Assembly (NCBI RefSeq): GCF_036227405.1
Contig: NZ_CP109473.1
Coordinates: 4,030,001-4,094,000 of the forward strand
Length of the DNA: 64,000 nt
Direction of reading: 5' to 3'
Source of the DNA: Streptomyces sp. NBC_01460
GTDB taxonomy: Bacteria; Actinomycetota; Actinomycetes; Streptomycetales; Streptomycetaceae
This document shows, piece after piece, positions 16,413 through 24,282 of this stretch; position 1 is the stretch's first letter; the number at the start of each line of letters is the position of its first letter. A program made the translations under genes and the position numbers. A model generated the notes under the pieces. That model saw only the letters and a list, made by a program, of their open reading frames with translations, did no database searches and was not told where the DNA came from.

Positions 16413-17408
16413 TCATGACTCAAGATAGGTTACATACAACACCACCGCAGGCGGCTTCACATTCAGCGCCCCAGCGTCACTGGTCAGCTCTTCTTCATAA
16501 GCGAAAAGCGCCCCCGTAGATTCATCGAAAATCAGCGTGTGTTTTGTGGGCAAGCCCCCATAGGTCGACTGCACAGAAAACGCTTTCCCAGCTCGCCCGC
16601 TTCGATCCCTACCCACTCCCTCGTAGAGGATTCCGGGCGTCCCCTTGAGCGAGCGAAGCAAGGCCGCTCGCTGGCGAGGCGTGAAGGATCGGTCCAATGA
16701 GCGCTCAGAAATCGAGTCAAACAGCTCACCGGGACCGGAGGACTCGTATCCCAACGCGAGCCAACGGCGCATACCTTCAGGCGTTATGGGCGCCTCCTGA
16801 TTTCTTTCATCTGACATGTCCACAGGCCCCGACGAATCCGAATACTTCTCCGGTTCCTCACCGATAGCTCCGGAATCCTTCCAAGCATCTCGCTGATTTT
16901 GCGACTGAAACTCTGGCGTCTGAGTTCGGACGGTCCATTTCTCGGACCCGTCTTGGTACTTCAACGTTTCCCTGCGCTCCGGAATAACAGCCGAAGTCAC
17001 CTGAATCCCGTCGATTCGCGTCGATAGCGACCAACTCTCTCTTGTGAATCGCTCCGGGCTGACGGGAGAAGGACCATCAGGAAGCTCCTCGACCCGATGC
17101 GCGATGTCTTCCAGAACCTCCGTTGCGGACCTATCACTGTCTTGATATTTCAAAGGTGCTGGCGTTACCGCGTACGCTGGCTGCGGGGAAGTGCCGAAGA
17201 TGTCAGTGGCCACCAAGCCGAGTGCAATAGCAGTCACGGCTACAGCAGAGGCCAGAACCCACCTGCGAGTCGAAGAGTGCACGTGTCGCCTTTCCGTTCC
17301 TGTACGACGAGGAGTGGCCAAGATCCGATTCAGGGCTGCTTCGTCCGGCTGCTTGACATTGTCTTGCGCCGGGTTCAACGAGCGGAACCTTTCGACGATC
17401 TCACGCAT
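16413..17408 (-). CDS. CU044_5270-type membrane-anchored partner of an ECF sigma factor
   Basis: A 331-residue protein from ATG 17408, which overlaps the sigma-factor stop by eight bases. A cytosolic N-terminus of about 70 residues precedes one transmembrane helix (WVLASAVAVTAIALGLVAT). An extracellular domain rich in Ser, Glu and Arg has the pattern of Streptomyces CU044_5270-family proteins, which typically follow ECF sigma genes. Translational coupling suggests it regulates the sigma factor, acting as an anti-sigma or membrane sensor. Like its neighbour it is less GC-rich than the flanks. Confidence 0.75.
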   Translation of the reverse strand: MREIVERFRSLNPAQDNVKQPDEAALNRILATPRRTGTERRHVHSSTRRWVLASAVAVTAIALGLVATDIFGTSPQPAYAVTPAPLKYQDSDRSATEVLEDIAHRVEELPDGPSPVSPERFTRESWSLSTRIDGIQVTSAVIPERRETLKYQDGSEKWTVRTQTPEFQSQNQRDAWKDSGAIGEEPEKYSDSSGPVDMSDERNQEAPITPEGMRRWLALGYESSGPGELFDSISERSLDRSFTPRQRAALLRSLKGTPGILYEGVGRDRSGRAGKAFSVQSTYGGLPTKHTLIFDESTGALFAYEEELTSDAGALNVKPPAVVLYVTYLES

Positions 17409-17967
17409 CTGCACCACCCCACGACCTCCCACCTGTTTGCGGCGCGGTGGTAAACCGCACGTCAGATTCATCTACTGATGTTGATGCCAATGCTTTCCGG
17501 AGCCGCTTACGAGAACGGTGCAAACGGACCTGAAAGGTCCCCACATTGCAGCCCAGGACCTTTGCTGCCTGGGAGGCTGGCAAATCCTCCCAAAGCGTCA
17601 GGCGCAGAACCTCCTGATCTGCATCACTGAGTGTGCCGAAAGCGACTGCCAGACTCGCCGTCTGCACTATCGCTTCGCCATGGTCACAGGAGTTCCGTAT
17701 CGGCTGAGAGGCCAATGCCTCAAATATTCGGAAGCGACGTTCCTCGGACCTGTAGGCGTTCGACAGCGTGTGTCTCGCTACCCCATACAGCCAAGGCAGA
17801 GCCGTGGGCTCGGGTAGTTCGTCGAGCCGTCGCCATGCAACGAGAAAGACCTCCGCCAGCACATCCGATACTTGATCGGCGTGGATCCGGCGACGCACGT
17901 ATGCGTCAAGTGCCGAGTAGTGCTGCCGGTACAGATCCGTGAAGCGCTGCTCGTCTGTAGTGTCCAC
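17401..17967 (-). CDS. ECF-type RNA polymerase sigma factor
   Basis: A 188-residue sigma-70 family protein from GTG 17967, with a GGAGG site upstream. Region 2 spans about residues 5-75 (FTDLYRQHYSALDAYVRRR, LAEVFLVAWRRLDELP, PWLYGVARHTLSNAYR). Region 4 spans about 105-165 (LSDADQEVLRLTLWEDLPAS, AKVLGCNVGTFQVRLHRSRK), with the acidic linker between. There is no C-terminal SnoaL-like extension. It forms a coupled pair with the downstream membrane protein; the target promoters are not known. Confidence 0.92.
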   Translation of the reverse strand: MDTTDEQRFTDLYRQHYSALDAYVRRRIHADQVSDVLAEVFLVAWRRLDELPEPTALPWLYGVARHTLSNAYRSEERRFRIFEALASQPIRNSCDHGEAIVQTASLAVAFGTLSDADQEVLRLTLWEDLPASQAAKVLGCNVGTFQVRLHRSRKRLRKALASTSVDESDVRFTTAPQTGGRSWGGADA

Positions 17968-18470
17968 ATCCCCTCCTCCCTGTGTATGTCCAACTACGGC
18001 CAGGTCTTACAGGCGTTACTGAAGATTTTCTGCTGAAAGCTCTGCGTCATGGGGTGCGGCTCGGCCGCCCAGCGGTCTCCCTGCCTGAGAAGTATGGACA
18101 CGTATCAGAGGTAGCGTGCGGTTGCTACCGCCTTCCCTTGGCAGCCCGTCGATGCCCACCACGGATCCCGAGGGAAGCAAGAGTGTGTTGCTGTCCACTC
18201 GTAGCCCAGGTCGGGGGCTATCTACTGGGCGGAAAGGCATCCGCTAGTGCGGACGCCCCCTCACTGTTGCAGCCTGACCAAGCCGGCAGGGTCAGGCCGG
18301 TGCCGGCCGGACATCCATCGATTACCTCCGGCCTGTACTGCAGCATCTTGAGCTTGCGCTTCACAGCGCGGGTGACCTGGCCAAGGTCGGCGGCGGCCAG
18401 GTTGCCGATAGACGGCACGCACGCCGTAGGGACCGTCGACCCCGCCATGTCCGCGTACTTCCGAGCAGTC
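17968..18470. other. Noncoding, probably degraded accessory DNA
   Basis: No reading frame here has convincing codon use or a recognisable family. The first part must hold the sigma-factor promoter. A minus-strand frame (18218-18511) has a mildly protein-like stretch, VTRAVKRKLKMLQ, but no start context; it may be a relic. The region leads into the first att-like module. Confidence 0.5.
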
Positions 18471-18517
18471 GTGCCCCATCCGTGCCCTTCACACCGGTCA
18501 ACAGCGGTCAAGCACGG
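18471..18517. repeat. Arm-like repeat, copy 1 (att-site flank)
   Basis: A segment with GTGCCCCATCCGTGCCC followed by a CAACAGCGGTCAAGCAC block. The same arrangement recurs at about 20849, 22191 and 23920. In three of the four cases it precedes a tRNA-Gly 3' fragment by 70-80 bases. Paired GTGCCC repeats look like integrase arm-binding sites. Confidence 0.6.
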
Positions 18518-18597
18518 TCCCCAGAGACCACATCAACCACGCCTCAGCGGGCCGAACAAGCAGGTCAGAGGCATTTCAATTGCCCAAGCACCGGTGA

Positions 18598-18641
18598 TTC
18601 CCAAGCTCAGAGCGCGAGTTCGATTCTCGTCACCCGCTCCA
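18598..18641 (+). repeat. tRNA-Gly(CCC) 3'-end fragment, att relic 1
   Basis: This 44-base stretch begins inside an anticodon loop (TTCCCAA) and runs through the anticodon-stem half GCTCA, the T-arm (GCGAG TTCGATT CTCGT), the acceptor half CACCCGC and TCCA. The 5' half of a tRNA is absent. Fragments starting in the anticodon loop are the classic outcome of tyrosine-integrase insertion into tRNA genes. Confidence 0.85.
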
Positions 18642-18646
18642 TGAAA

Positions 18647-18673
18647 AAGCCCCAGGCCAACGGCCGGGGGCTT
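18647..18673 (+). terminator. tRNA-type terminator carried with att relic 1
   Basis: AAGCCCC-GGCC pairs with GGCC-GGGGCTT around AAC and is followed by CTTT. Equivalent hairpins follow relics 2, 3 and 4, so the tRNA terminator was duplicated together with the tRNA end. Confidence 0.75.
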
Positions 18674-18689
18674 CTTTGTATGCGGCACC

Positions 18690-18893
18690 TTGCCGCTGCC
18701 CGCCCGGCGCCTGCCCACAGCGCTCTCCGAGCTTGCCGGCCTCGAGCACGGCACAGTGAGCTTGCCGCTTCACCTGGCGTGGTCGGGACTGACTACGTTC
18801 GATCTCGATCAGCCCCGGCTGCGGATGAGCTACTACCGCATCGTGCTGACCGAGGGCCAGTGGATACGGTCCGTTCCGGATCGGGTGACCTGA
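18690..18893 (+). pseudogene. Truncated copy of the 21113 gene
   Basis: The residues ALSELAG, EHGTVSLPLHLAWSGLTTF and PRLRMSYYRIVL are nearly identical to the intact 115-residue protein encoded at 21113-21460. The first 20 residues are lost and the frame diverges after EGQ, ending 10 residues later. It sits directly after relic 1, in the same position as the intact gene after relic 2. It is therefore a remnant of the duplicated cassette. Confidence 0.8.
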
Positions 18894-19054
18894 GGCGAAG
18901 GGGCGGATGTCGGGCACGTTGGATCGGTTCGCGGCTCCGCCATCCGGGTGAGGAGCCTGCGGCACCTGCCCGTTGACTCCGACGATCGGCGGTCGTACCG
19001 TGCGGCGGGCAGAGATGTGACCGTCGTTCACAACCGAGGACATGGGGTGGGGTC

Positions 19055-19804
19055 GTGGGGCAGCGCAGGGTCGTGGTGTCGGGTGGCGGTACGGGGATCG
19101 GGCGGGCGGTGGCCGAGGTCTTTGCGGCGGACGGCGACCACGTCGTCCTCATCGGGCGGCGCGAGGGGCCCCTGGAGAAGGCCGCCGGAGAGCTCGACGC
19201 CGCGCATGGTGCGGGAACGGCCTCCTGGGTCGCCGCCGATCTGAGCGATCCCGGCCAGGTCCGCAGAGCCGTGGAATTCTGCAGCGCGGGCGGCGCACAG
19301 GTCGACGTGGTCGTCGCCAACGCCGGCGGCAACGTCGCACCGGCCCACGACGGCACCCTCGAAGGCGTCGCGGACAGCTTCCGCCGCAACTTCGAGGCCA
19401 ACGTCCTCACCGCCGTGCTGCTCACCGAAGGGCTGCTGCCGCACCTCACCCGGCCCGGCGGCCGAATCATCCAGATGTCGTCCATCGCCGCGCTGCGCGG
19501 CCCCGGTTCGTACGGCGGCTCCAAGGCCACCGTCAACACCTACACCGTCGACCTGGCGCAGAAGCTCGGCCCGCAGGGCATCACCGTCAACGCGGTCGCC
19601 CCAGGCTTCGTCGCCGACACCGAGTTCTTCGGCGACCGGGCCACGCCCGAGTTCGTCGCCGCCCGGACCGAGCAGTCGCTGACGGGCCAGGCGGGCCGAC
19701 CCTCGGACATCGCCGCCGCGGTGCACTATGTGGCGTCACCTGAAGCGGCGTACATGACGGCGCAGATCGTGCATGTGAACGGGGGTGCAGCGCTGGGGCG
19801 ATGA
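19055..19804 (+). CDS. SDR-family oxidoreductase
   Basis: A 249-residue classical short-chain dehydrogenase/reductase from GTG 19055. It has the cofactor motif SGGGTGIG (9-16), the NAG-type VANAGG, catalytic Ser in QMSSIAAL, and Tyr/Lys in SYGGSKATV. The C-terminal VNAVAPGFV is also conserved. Arg residues in the GRREG loop suggest NADPH preference. The substrate is not predictable. It lies between att relics 1 and 2, so it may be cassette cargo. Confidence 0.92.
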   Translation: MGQRRVVVSGGGTGIGRAVAEVFAADGDHVVLIGRREGPLEKAAGELDAAHGAGTASWVAADLSDPGQVRRAVEFCSAGGAQVDVVVANAGGNVAPAHDGTLEGVADSFRRNFEANVLTAVLLTEGLLPHLTRPGGRIIQMSSIAALRGPGSYGGSKATVNTYTVDLAQKLGPQGITVNAVAPGFVADTEFFGDRATPEFVAARTEQSLTGQAGRPSDIAAAVHYVASPEAAYMTAQIVHVNGGAALGR

Positions 19805-19939
19805 CGGTCCGTTACCGGAACGCTGCCGCCACGCGCGCGACCAGCCCGACTCCGCACTCGCTGCGCCGGCATGGGGATCTCGCCATTGAAGATCGTTAAC
19901 CTGGAAGTCGCTGGCGGGGGGCCGATGGTGAATCGTCTG

Positions 19940-20074
19940 TCAGCGAGGGACTTCGTGGCTCGTGAGTACGAGCAGTGCCCGCAGCAGCGTGGTGGCGTAG
20001 CAGGTGTCGAGGCGGAGCTTGGTGAGGATTCGCCAGCTTTTCACGTGGCCGAAGGCGTGTGGCGTCCCCTCCAT
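19940..20074 (-). pseudogene. C-terminal remnant of an IS5-family transposase
   Basis: Read on the minus strand, the last 45 codons give HAFGHVKSWRILTK...LLRALLVLTSHEVPR and a stop. That is the characteristic tail of IS5-type DDE transposases (HxKxWRxLtkxR, LLRALLVLT). Nothing upstream in this frame continues the protein, so only the tail survives. It shows an insertion followed by deletion between the SDR gene and vapB. The surrounding 19805-20155 stretch holds no other gene. Confidence 0.7.
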
Positions 20075-20132
20075 ATTGCACGGGCGACATCACGGAGAGT
20101 GGCGATGGTCCGTATTTCACAGGTCATCGCGC

Positions 20133-20148
20133 GCATACTCCAGTATGC
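20133..20148. promoter_or_regulatory. Palindrome upstream of the vapBC start, likely autoregulatory operator
   Basis: GCATACT-CC-AGTATGC is a perfect inverted repeat eight bases before the antitoxin ATG. Toxin-antitoxin complexes of the VapBC type normally bind such palindromes over their own promoter. Confidence 0.6.
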
Positions 20149-20155
20149 TTGGCGT

Positions 20156-20404
20156 ATGTCCTCAACGACTCGCATCACCGTCACGCTCCCCAGCGACCAG
20201 GTGGCGGAGCTCCGCAAGCTCACGGACAACGTCTCCGGCTATGTAGCGGAAGCCGTGGCCCGCCAGATCCGGCACCAGCTGCTCGGCGACGACCTCCGCC
20301 GCCACGAGGAAGAGCATGGAGGCTTCAGCGACGAGGAGCTCGCCGAGGCCCGCGCGAGGATCTTTGGCTCCGTCGGCTCTTCCAAGGACGCGGACGCCGC
20401 GTGA
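20156..20404 (+). CDS. vapB: Antitoxin of a VapBC-type module
   Basis: An 82-residue protein from ATG 20156. It has an N-terminal ribbon-helix-helix pattern (RITVTLPSDQVAELRKL, then SGYVAEAVARQIR) for DNA binding and an acidic C-terminal helix (DEELAEARARIFG) suited to wrapping the toxin. Its stop overlaps the toxin GTG (GTGA). It should neutralise the PIN-domain protein and repress the operon through the upstream palindrome. Confidence 0.8.
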   Translation: MSSTTRITVTLPSDQVAELRKLTDNVSGYVAEAVARQIRHQLLGDDLRRHEEEHGGFSDEELAEARARIFGSVGSSKDADAA

Positions 20405-20802
20405 GCGAGCGCATCGAAACCGTCGTCCTGGACTCGGAAGGGCTCTCCGCCTGGGTCGAGCAGGATCGCAAGCTGCTCGCGATGCTGCAGGTCTTCCACG
20501 ACATGGGAACCGACCTCGTGATCGGGGCGAACACCATCGTGGAAGTCAGCCACTCCCGTATTAACATCCCTCGCTTGAACTGGGCCCTGTCCCGGGTCAA
20601 GGTAGAACCGGTCACTGAACAGACGGCCAAGACTGCGGCGGCGCTCCTCAAGGGCGCAGGACTGCACGGACACAAGTACGCCATCGACGCCACTGTCGCC
20701 GAGGTCGCGCTCCGCCAACCGAAACCCGTCGCCCTGCTGACGTCCGACAGCGATGACATGACCACGCTCTGCGGCAACCAGGTCCGCGTCATCCCCCTCT
20801 GA
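20401..20802 (+). CDS. vapC: PIN-domain toxin (VapC-like ribonuclease)
   Basis: A 133-residue protein from the overlapping GTG 20401. The PIN acidic residues are visible: Asp in VVLDSEGLSAW, Glu in NTIVEVSHS, Asp in YAIDATVAEVA and Asp in LTSDSDDM. PIN toxins of this size cleave tRNA or rRNA with Mg or Mn. With the adjacent RHH antitoxin it forms a complete module that could stabilise the cassette between relics 1 and 2. Confidence 0.85.
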   Translation: MSERIETVVLDSEGLSAWVEQDRKLLAMLQVFHDMGTDLVIGANTIVEVSHSRINIPRLNWALSRVKVEPVTEQTAKTAAALLKGAGLHGHKYAIDATVAEVALRQPKPVALLTSDSDDMTTLCGNQVRVIPL

Positions 20803-20848
20803 CCAGCCAGCCCGCCCGAAACACGCGTCGCACTGCCAGTTCTCGAGC

Positions 20849-20900
20849 CCCATCCGTGCCCAGCAGAGCGGACAACAGCGGTCAGATACGGCTCTCAGAG
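20849..20900. repeat. Arm-like repeat, copy 2
   Basis: CCCCATCCGTGCCC, then GAGCGGACAACAGCGGTCA, matches the arms near 18471, 22191 and 23920. It precedes att relic 2. Confidence 0.6.
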
Positions 20901-20971
20901 ACAGGGGCCCATCCACCTGCCCGCTGCAAAACCCCAGTTCAGGTCCCCTCTGGCAGCCCAAGAACCGTTGA

Positions 20972-21015
20972 TTCCCAAGCTCAGAGCGCGAGTTCGATTC
21001 TCGTCACCCGCTCCA
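20972..21015 (+). repeat. tRNA-Gly(CCC) 3'-end fragment, att relic 2
   Basis: Identical over all 44 bases to relic 1, including the anticodon-loop start TTCCCAA and the acceptor half CACCCGC, and followed by the same terminator (about 21021-21046). The flank after the terminator, GTATGCAGCACCTTGTC, is shared with relics 1 and 4. It separates the vapBC cassette from the AbiEii-type cassette. Confidence 0.85.
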
Positions 21016-21112
21016 CGAAAAAGCCCCAGGCCAACGGCCGGGGCTTCTTTGTATGCAGCACCTTGTCACCGTCCGGTCGGCCCCCGGCGACTCCCCCCTG
21101 GATAATCGGGGT

Positions 21113-21460
21113 ATGGCATCACAGCCCAGCCTTTCCGATCTCCGCCGTGCCAAGTTTGCCCGGCGCGCACCCGCTGCGCTCTCCGAGCTCGCCGGCCCCG
21201 AGCACGGCACAGTGAGCCTGCCACTCCACCTGGCGTGGTCGGGACTGACCACTTTCGACCTCGATCAGCCCCGGCTGCGGATGAGCTACTACCGCATCGT
21301 GCTGGCCGAGGGCCAGCACGATGATCTGGTCCGGTATCTCAATCGCGGCCTCCTCGTCAGGTTGTGGCCCACACTGCGCACACTGATCAGCCGTGATGTC
21401 CGTGAAGTCTGGGAACGCGCCTTCGACGAGTTGGCTCACGGCGCCCAGGCCTCGGCGTGA
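21113..21460 (+). CDS. Conserved protein paired with an AbiEii-like nucleotidyltransferase
   Basis: A 115-residue protein of no named family. ATG 21113 lies seven bases after a GATAAT box (21101-21106), so the transcript may be leaderless. It has a compact mixed fold with a central SLPLHLAWSGLTTF and MSYYRIVLAEG and a C-terminal helix. Its stop overlaps the next gene's GTG. A broken copy follows relic 1, so it belongs to the duplicated cassette. The position suggests an antitoxin-like or regulatory partner of the nucleotidyltransferase, but it is not an AbiEi-type winged helix by eye. Confidence 0.65.
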   Translation: MASQPSLSDLRRAKFARRAPAALSELAGPEHGTVSLPLHLAWSGLTTFDLDQPRLRMSYYRIVLAEGQHDDLVRYLNRGLLVRLWPTLRTLISRDVREVWERAFDELAHGAQASA

Positions 21461-22128
21461 ACCTCACCGACCTGCACCGTCGCTTGCTCGCAGACGTGCT
21501 TGCCGTAGGCGGTGCATACCCTCTGGCGCTTACCGGTGGCTACGCGGTCCAAGCGCACGGCCTGGTCGACCGGCTCAGCCAGGACCTCGACGTCGCGACC
21601 GAGAACCCCGAGCGCATGGAGGACATTGCGACTGCCGTGCGCATCGGCTTGGAGCAGCGCGGGTGGCAGGTCAGCGCTCTGGAAACAGACCCGCTGTCCG
21701 CGCGCCTGATCGTCACCGATCCCACCAGCCGTGAAGAGTGCGAAGTCGACATCCTCAAGGAAGCCCTCTGGCGACCGCCTGTGCACACCGAGCACGGCTT
21801 GGTGCTGTCACTCGAAGATGTCGTCGGCACCAAGGTCCGCGCGCTGTCCGACCGCGGGCTCGCCAGAGACCTGATCGACGTTCAGGCCGCAGCGAACCAC
21901 TGGAGTCACATCGGACTCGAAGAGCTCGGACGGCGCCATGCCCGCGACTCCTTCGACCTGAGCGAGCTGCAAGCTCGACTGGGCGGGGCCGACTGGATCG
22001 ACGACACGGAATTCGCCGCCTACGGACTCAACGAGCAAGCAATCACCAGGCTTCGGCAGTGGGCACAGACATGGGCCGGCGACATCGGCGAACGACTCCA
22101 GGAGCAGGAGGCTCCGCACGAAGACTGA
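21457..22128 (+). CDS. AbiEii/AbiGii-type nucleotidyltransferase toxin family protein
   Basis: A 223-residue protein from the overlapping GTG 21457. The nucleotidyltransferase signature is clear: GGYAVQAHG (about residues 26-34) followed by SQDLDVAT with its metal-binding acidic residues, then a third acidic strand in CEVDILKE. Residues 110-150 contain the family's LEDVVGTKVRALSDRGLARDL segment. AbiEii-type enzymes use nucleotides to modify tRNA or other targets. Here the upstream partner differs from classical AbiEi. An internal fragment of a second copy lies at 23793. Confidence 0.82.
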   Translation: MNLTDLHRRLLADVLAVGGAYPLALTGGYAVQAHGLVDRLSQDLDVATENPERMEDIATAVRIGLEQRGWQVSALETDPLSARLIVTDPTSREECEVDILKEALWRPPVHTEHGLVLSLEDVVGTKVRALSDRGLARDLIDVQAAANHWSHIGLEELGRRHARDSFDLSELQARLGGADWIDDTEFAAYGLNEQAITRLRQWAQTWAGDIGERLQEQEAPHED

Positions 22129-22190
22129 GGGCCGCAGACAGACCGGACGTGCTCGGCAGGATGCACCTCATGCTGCTCAGCCCACAACGA

Positions 22191-22240
22191 CCGTGCCCCA
22201 CTCGTGCCCTTCGGAGCGGACAACAGCGGTCAAGCACAGC
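22191..22240. repeat. Arm-like repeat, copy 3
   Basis: GTGCCCCACTCGTGCCC then CGGAGCGGACAACAGCGGTCA, matching the arms near 18471, 20849 and 23920. It lies 63 bases after the nucleotidyltransferase stop and before att relic 3. Confidence 0.6.
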
Positions 22241-22319
22241 GCCCATAGACCACGTAAGCCTCGACCGATCCAGGCAAACATGCAGGTCAGAGCCGCTACA
22301 CTCGTTCAAGAACCGTTGA

Positions 22320-22363
22320 TTCCCAATCTCAGAGCGCGAGTTCGATTCTCGGCACCCGCTCCA
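22320..22363 (+). repeat. tRNA-Gly(CCC) 3'-end fragment, att relic 3
   Basis: Matches relics 1 and 2 apart from CCCAATCTC for CCCAAGCTC and CTCGGCACC for CTCGTCACC. The terminator hairpin follows with small changes. The flank beyond it does not match the other copies, so this copy marks a different junction type. Confidence 0.8.
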
Positions 22364-22449
22364 TGAGAATGCCCCAGGCCAGCGGCCGGGGGCTTCCTTC
22401 TTGTCCAGACCGTTCAGGGGACCCGCACCAGACCCGCATCAGAAGGCTG

Positions 22450-23181
22450 CTAACGAAGAGTGGATTCAAGCAGCAGTTCGCTCAGGTTCCCCGGCATGGT
22501 GATCATGCAGTCGTGTCCGGTCGGCAGTTCCCGTATCCGTGCCGGGGAGCCGTTGGGCTGTGTCGCGGGGACAGGCCGCCGCACGATGCCTTCCGGCTCG
22601 GCGCCGACACAGTGGATGTGCGTACGCGGAACCGAGTCCAAGGCGGGGTTGTCCAGCCGGACCGGTTGCCGCAGGCACCGCACTGGCTGGTCGGAGAGCG
22701 TCGCACGCAGCCATGCGATGTCCGCCGGGTCGGTGACCCCGAACAGCCCGAGGGGCGGAGGCATCTCGGGCGGCGGCGGGATGCGCCAGTCGTTGTCGGA
22801 CTTGGCGGCCAGGTCGATCAGGTTCTGGGTGATGGGCTGCACGTCGACGGCGGTCTCGCCGTGCTCCGGGACCATCGCGTCCAGGTACACCAGATGCGCG
22901 ATCCGTTCCGGCACCTCGTTGGCCACGGACGAGACGACCAGCCCCGCGTAGCTGTGCCCCACGAGCACCACCTCGCTCAGGTCCTCCTCGTGGATCAGCT
23001 CTACGACGTCCTGGACGTGCGTGTCGAGCCCCACCTCGGGGCCGAGCAGGTGTGCCTTGTCGCCGTAGCCGGTCAACGAGGGCGCGAACACGCGGTGTCC
23101 GGCCGTCTCCAGCAGTGGGACCACCCGCTCCCAGCACCGGCCGCTGTGCCAGGCGCCGTGTACCAGCAGAAAGGTTGCCAT
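22450..23181 (-). CDS. Alpha/beta-fold hydrolase
   Basis: A 243-residue alpha/beta hydrolase starting at ATG 23181; the open frame extends further but the fold begins here with TFLLVHGAWHSG. The nucleophile elbow is GHSYAG (about residues 76-81) and the catalytic His lies in PTGHDCMI near the C-terminus. The proportions and the HGAWH oxyanion motif resemble the salicylate-esterase/hydroxynitrile-lyase-like group often annotated as Streptomyces esterases. It is divergent from an HxlR regulator that probably controls it. Confidence 0.88.
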   Translation of the reverse strand: MATFLLVHGAWHSGRCWERVVPLLETAGHRVFAPSLTGYGDKAHLLGPEVGLDTHVQDVVELIHEEDLSEVVLVGHSYAGLVVSSVANEVPERIAHLVYLDAMVPEHGETAVDVQPITQNLIDLAAKSDNDWRIPPPPEMPPPLGLFGVTDPADIAWLRATLSDQPVRCLRQPVRLDNPALDSVPRTHIHCVGAEPEGIVRRPVPATQPNGSPARIRELPTGHDCMITMPGNLSELLLESTLR

Positions 23182-23302
23182 GAGGGAGTTCTCTTCCGCT
23201 TCGGGGCGTGACGGCACGGGGACATGATGGTTCCTGTTTGTGCCTCGGTACTCTTCGGGAACCGCCATCATCGTGCTGCACCTGCCACACCCCGATCAAT
23301 AA

Positions 23303-23318
23303 GGCACATTTACGTGCC
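23303..23318. promoter_or_regulatory. Inverted repeat between the hydrolase and HxlR genes
   Basis: GGCAC (23303-23307) and GTGCC (23314-23318) around ATTTAC lie 20 bases before the HxlR start and in the divergent promoter region. It is a plausible HxlR operator. Confidence 0.5.
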
Positions 23319-23338
23319 CTGGTTCTCTGGAGGTAACC

Positions 23339-23734
23339 ATGAACGGCACAGCGGGCGGCGAGTCATGGGCGGCACGGGCGGAGGACCCGTGCCAGGCCCG
23401 TCAAGTGCTCGGCATCGTCGGCGACAAGTGGTCGCTGCTGGTCGTGCGCAACCTCAGCCAGGGACCACGCCGCTTCACCGAACTCAAGCGGGCCGTCGAC
23501 GGGATCAGCCAGCGCATGCTCACCGTCACCCTTCGCGGCCTGGAACGCGATGGGATCCTCACACGGACCGTCCGCAATGTCATGCCACCGCACGTCAGTT
23601 ACGAACTCACTCCGATGGGCAGGACCCTCCGCGAAGCCACTGCGCCCCTGTTGGAGTGGAGCATCACCCACCTGACGCACATCGACGCCGCCCGCGCCGC
23701 GTACGACGCCCGCCCCGACACCCCGCCCGCCTGA
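23339..23734 (+). CDS. HxlR-family transcriptional regulator
   Basis: A 131-residue winged-helix regulator with GGAGG eight bases before its ATG. The HxlR core is complete: CQARQVLGIVGDKWSLLVV, RFTELKRAVDGISQRMLT, LRGLERDGILTR, VSYELTPMGRTL. The conserved Cys in the N-terminal part (DPCQARQ) could sense electrophiles or aldehydes, as in other members. Its divergent neighbour, an alpha/beta hydrolase, is the probable target. Confidence 0.92.
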   Translation: MNGTAGGESWAARAEDPCQARQVLGIVGDKWSLLVVRNLSQGPRRFTELKRAVDGISQRMLTVTLRGLERDGILTRTVRNVMPPHVSYELTPMGRTLREATAPLLEWSITHLTHIDAARAAYDARPDTPPA

Positions 23735-23792
23735 CCCCGGCCCCGGCTGCACACCACCCGGCGATCACCATCGGCCACGCAGCCCGGACCGA

Positions 23793-23850
23793 GACCTGCT
23801 GTCCGCACGCCTGATCGTGACCGACCCGGCCAGCCTCGAAGAGGACTGAG
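23793..23850 (+). pseudogene. Fragment of a second AbiEii-like nucleotidyltransferase gene
   Basis: The frame reads DLLSARLIVTDPASLEED and then stops. It corresponds to DPLSARLIVTDPTSREE of the intact gene at 21457, joined directly to that gene's last codons (ED, stop). The following GAGGGCC and GCTCGGCAGGATGCA also match its 3' flank. A deletion inside an ancient second copy explains this. Confidence 0.7.
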
Positions 23851-23919
23851 GGCCTGACGGATGCCGACCGCTCGGCAGGATGCAGTTCACGACAGGGGCT
23901 GCCCGCCCCTCGGTCGGCC

Positions 23920-23985
23920 GTGCCCCATCCGTGCCCAGCGGCGCGGACAGCAGCGGTCAGGTACAGCACCCGGAGACCTCGCCGA
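23920..23985. repeat. Arm-like repeat, copy 4, without a tRNA fragment
   Basis: GTGCCCCATCCGTGCCC then GCGGACAGCAGCGGTCAGGTACAGC matches the other arms. No tRNA-Gly fragment follows; the sequence changes after about 23985. The rest of 23735-24282 shows no intact gene. Confidence 0.6.
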
Positions 23986-24282
23986 CGAACTGAACGATCA
24001 CGGCTCGGAGGCGCCCGGCGGCCGTAGGCACGGCTCCGGGCGCAGGGGCGGGTCGGTCACCGCCGCGGACGCGCGGTCCGGGCGGACGGAACGGGCAGCG
24101 TGACCTGCGAGGACGGCAGGGGTGACGGCTGTGGCGGTCGGCCTCTCGCGTCTTCCTCCGAGCGCCACCAAGACCGCGCCTGGAGGCGCTCAGTGGCGGG
24201 GTGGCATAGCGTTTCCCATGACGGGCCGGGGCCGACAGTGGTGATACGGGACGGCGGATCAGCGGTGGAGCAGCACGAGGGC

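Noticed and set aside
18218..18511. A 97-codon minus-strand gene, possibly a toxin remnant
   Set aside because: A short stretch looks protein-like, but it lacks a ribosome site and runs into the arm-like repeat; too weak to call.
18598..18641. A functional tRNA-Gly gene at 18.6 kb (and at the other three copies)
   Set aside because: Only the 3' half from the anticodon loop is present; no acceptor 5' strand or D-arm is upstream in any copy.
17982..18644. A 220-codon plus-strand gene
   Set aside because: Its C-terminus translates the arm repeat and the tRNA fragment, so it cannot be a conserved protein.
18471..23985. CRISPR array from the recurring repeats
   Set aside because: There are only four copies, kilobases apart, with no regular spacers or cas genes.
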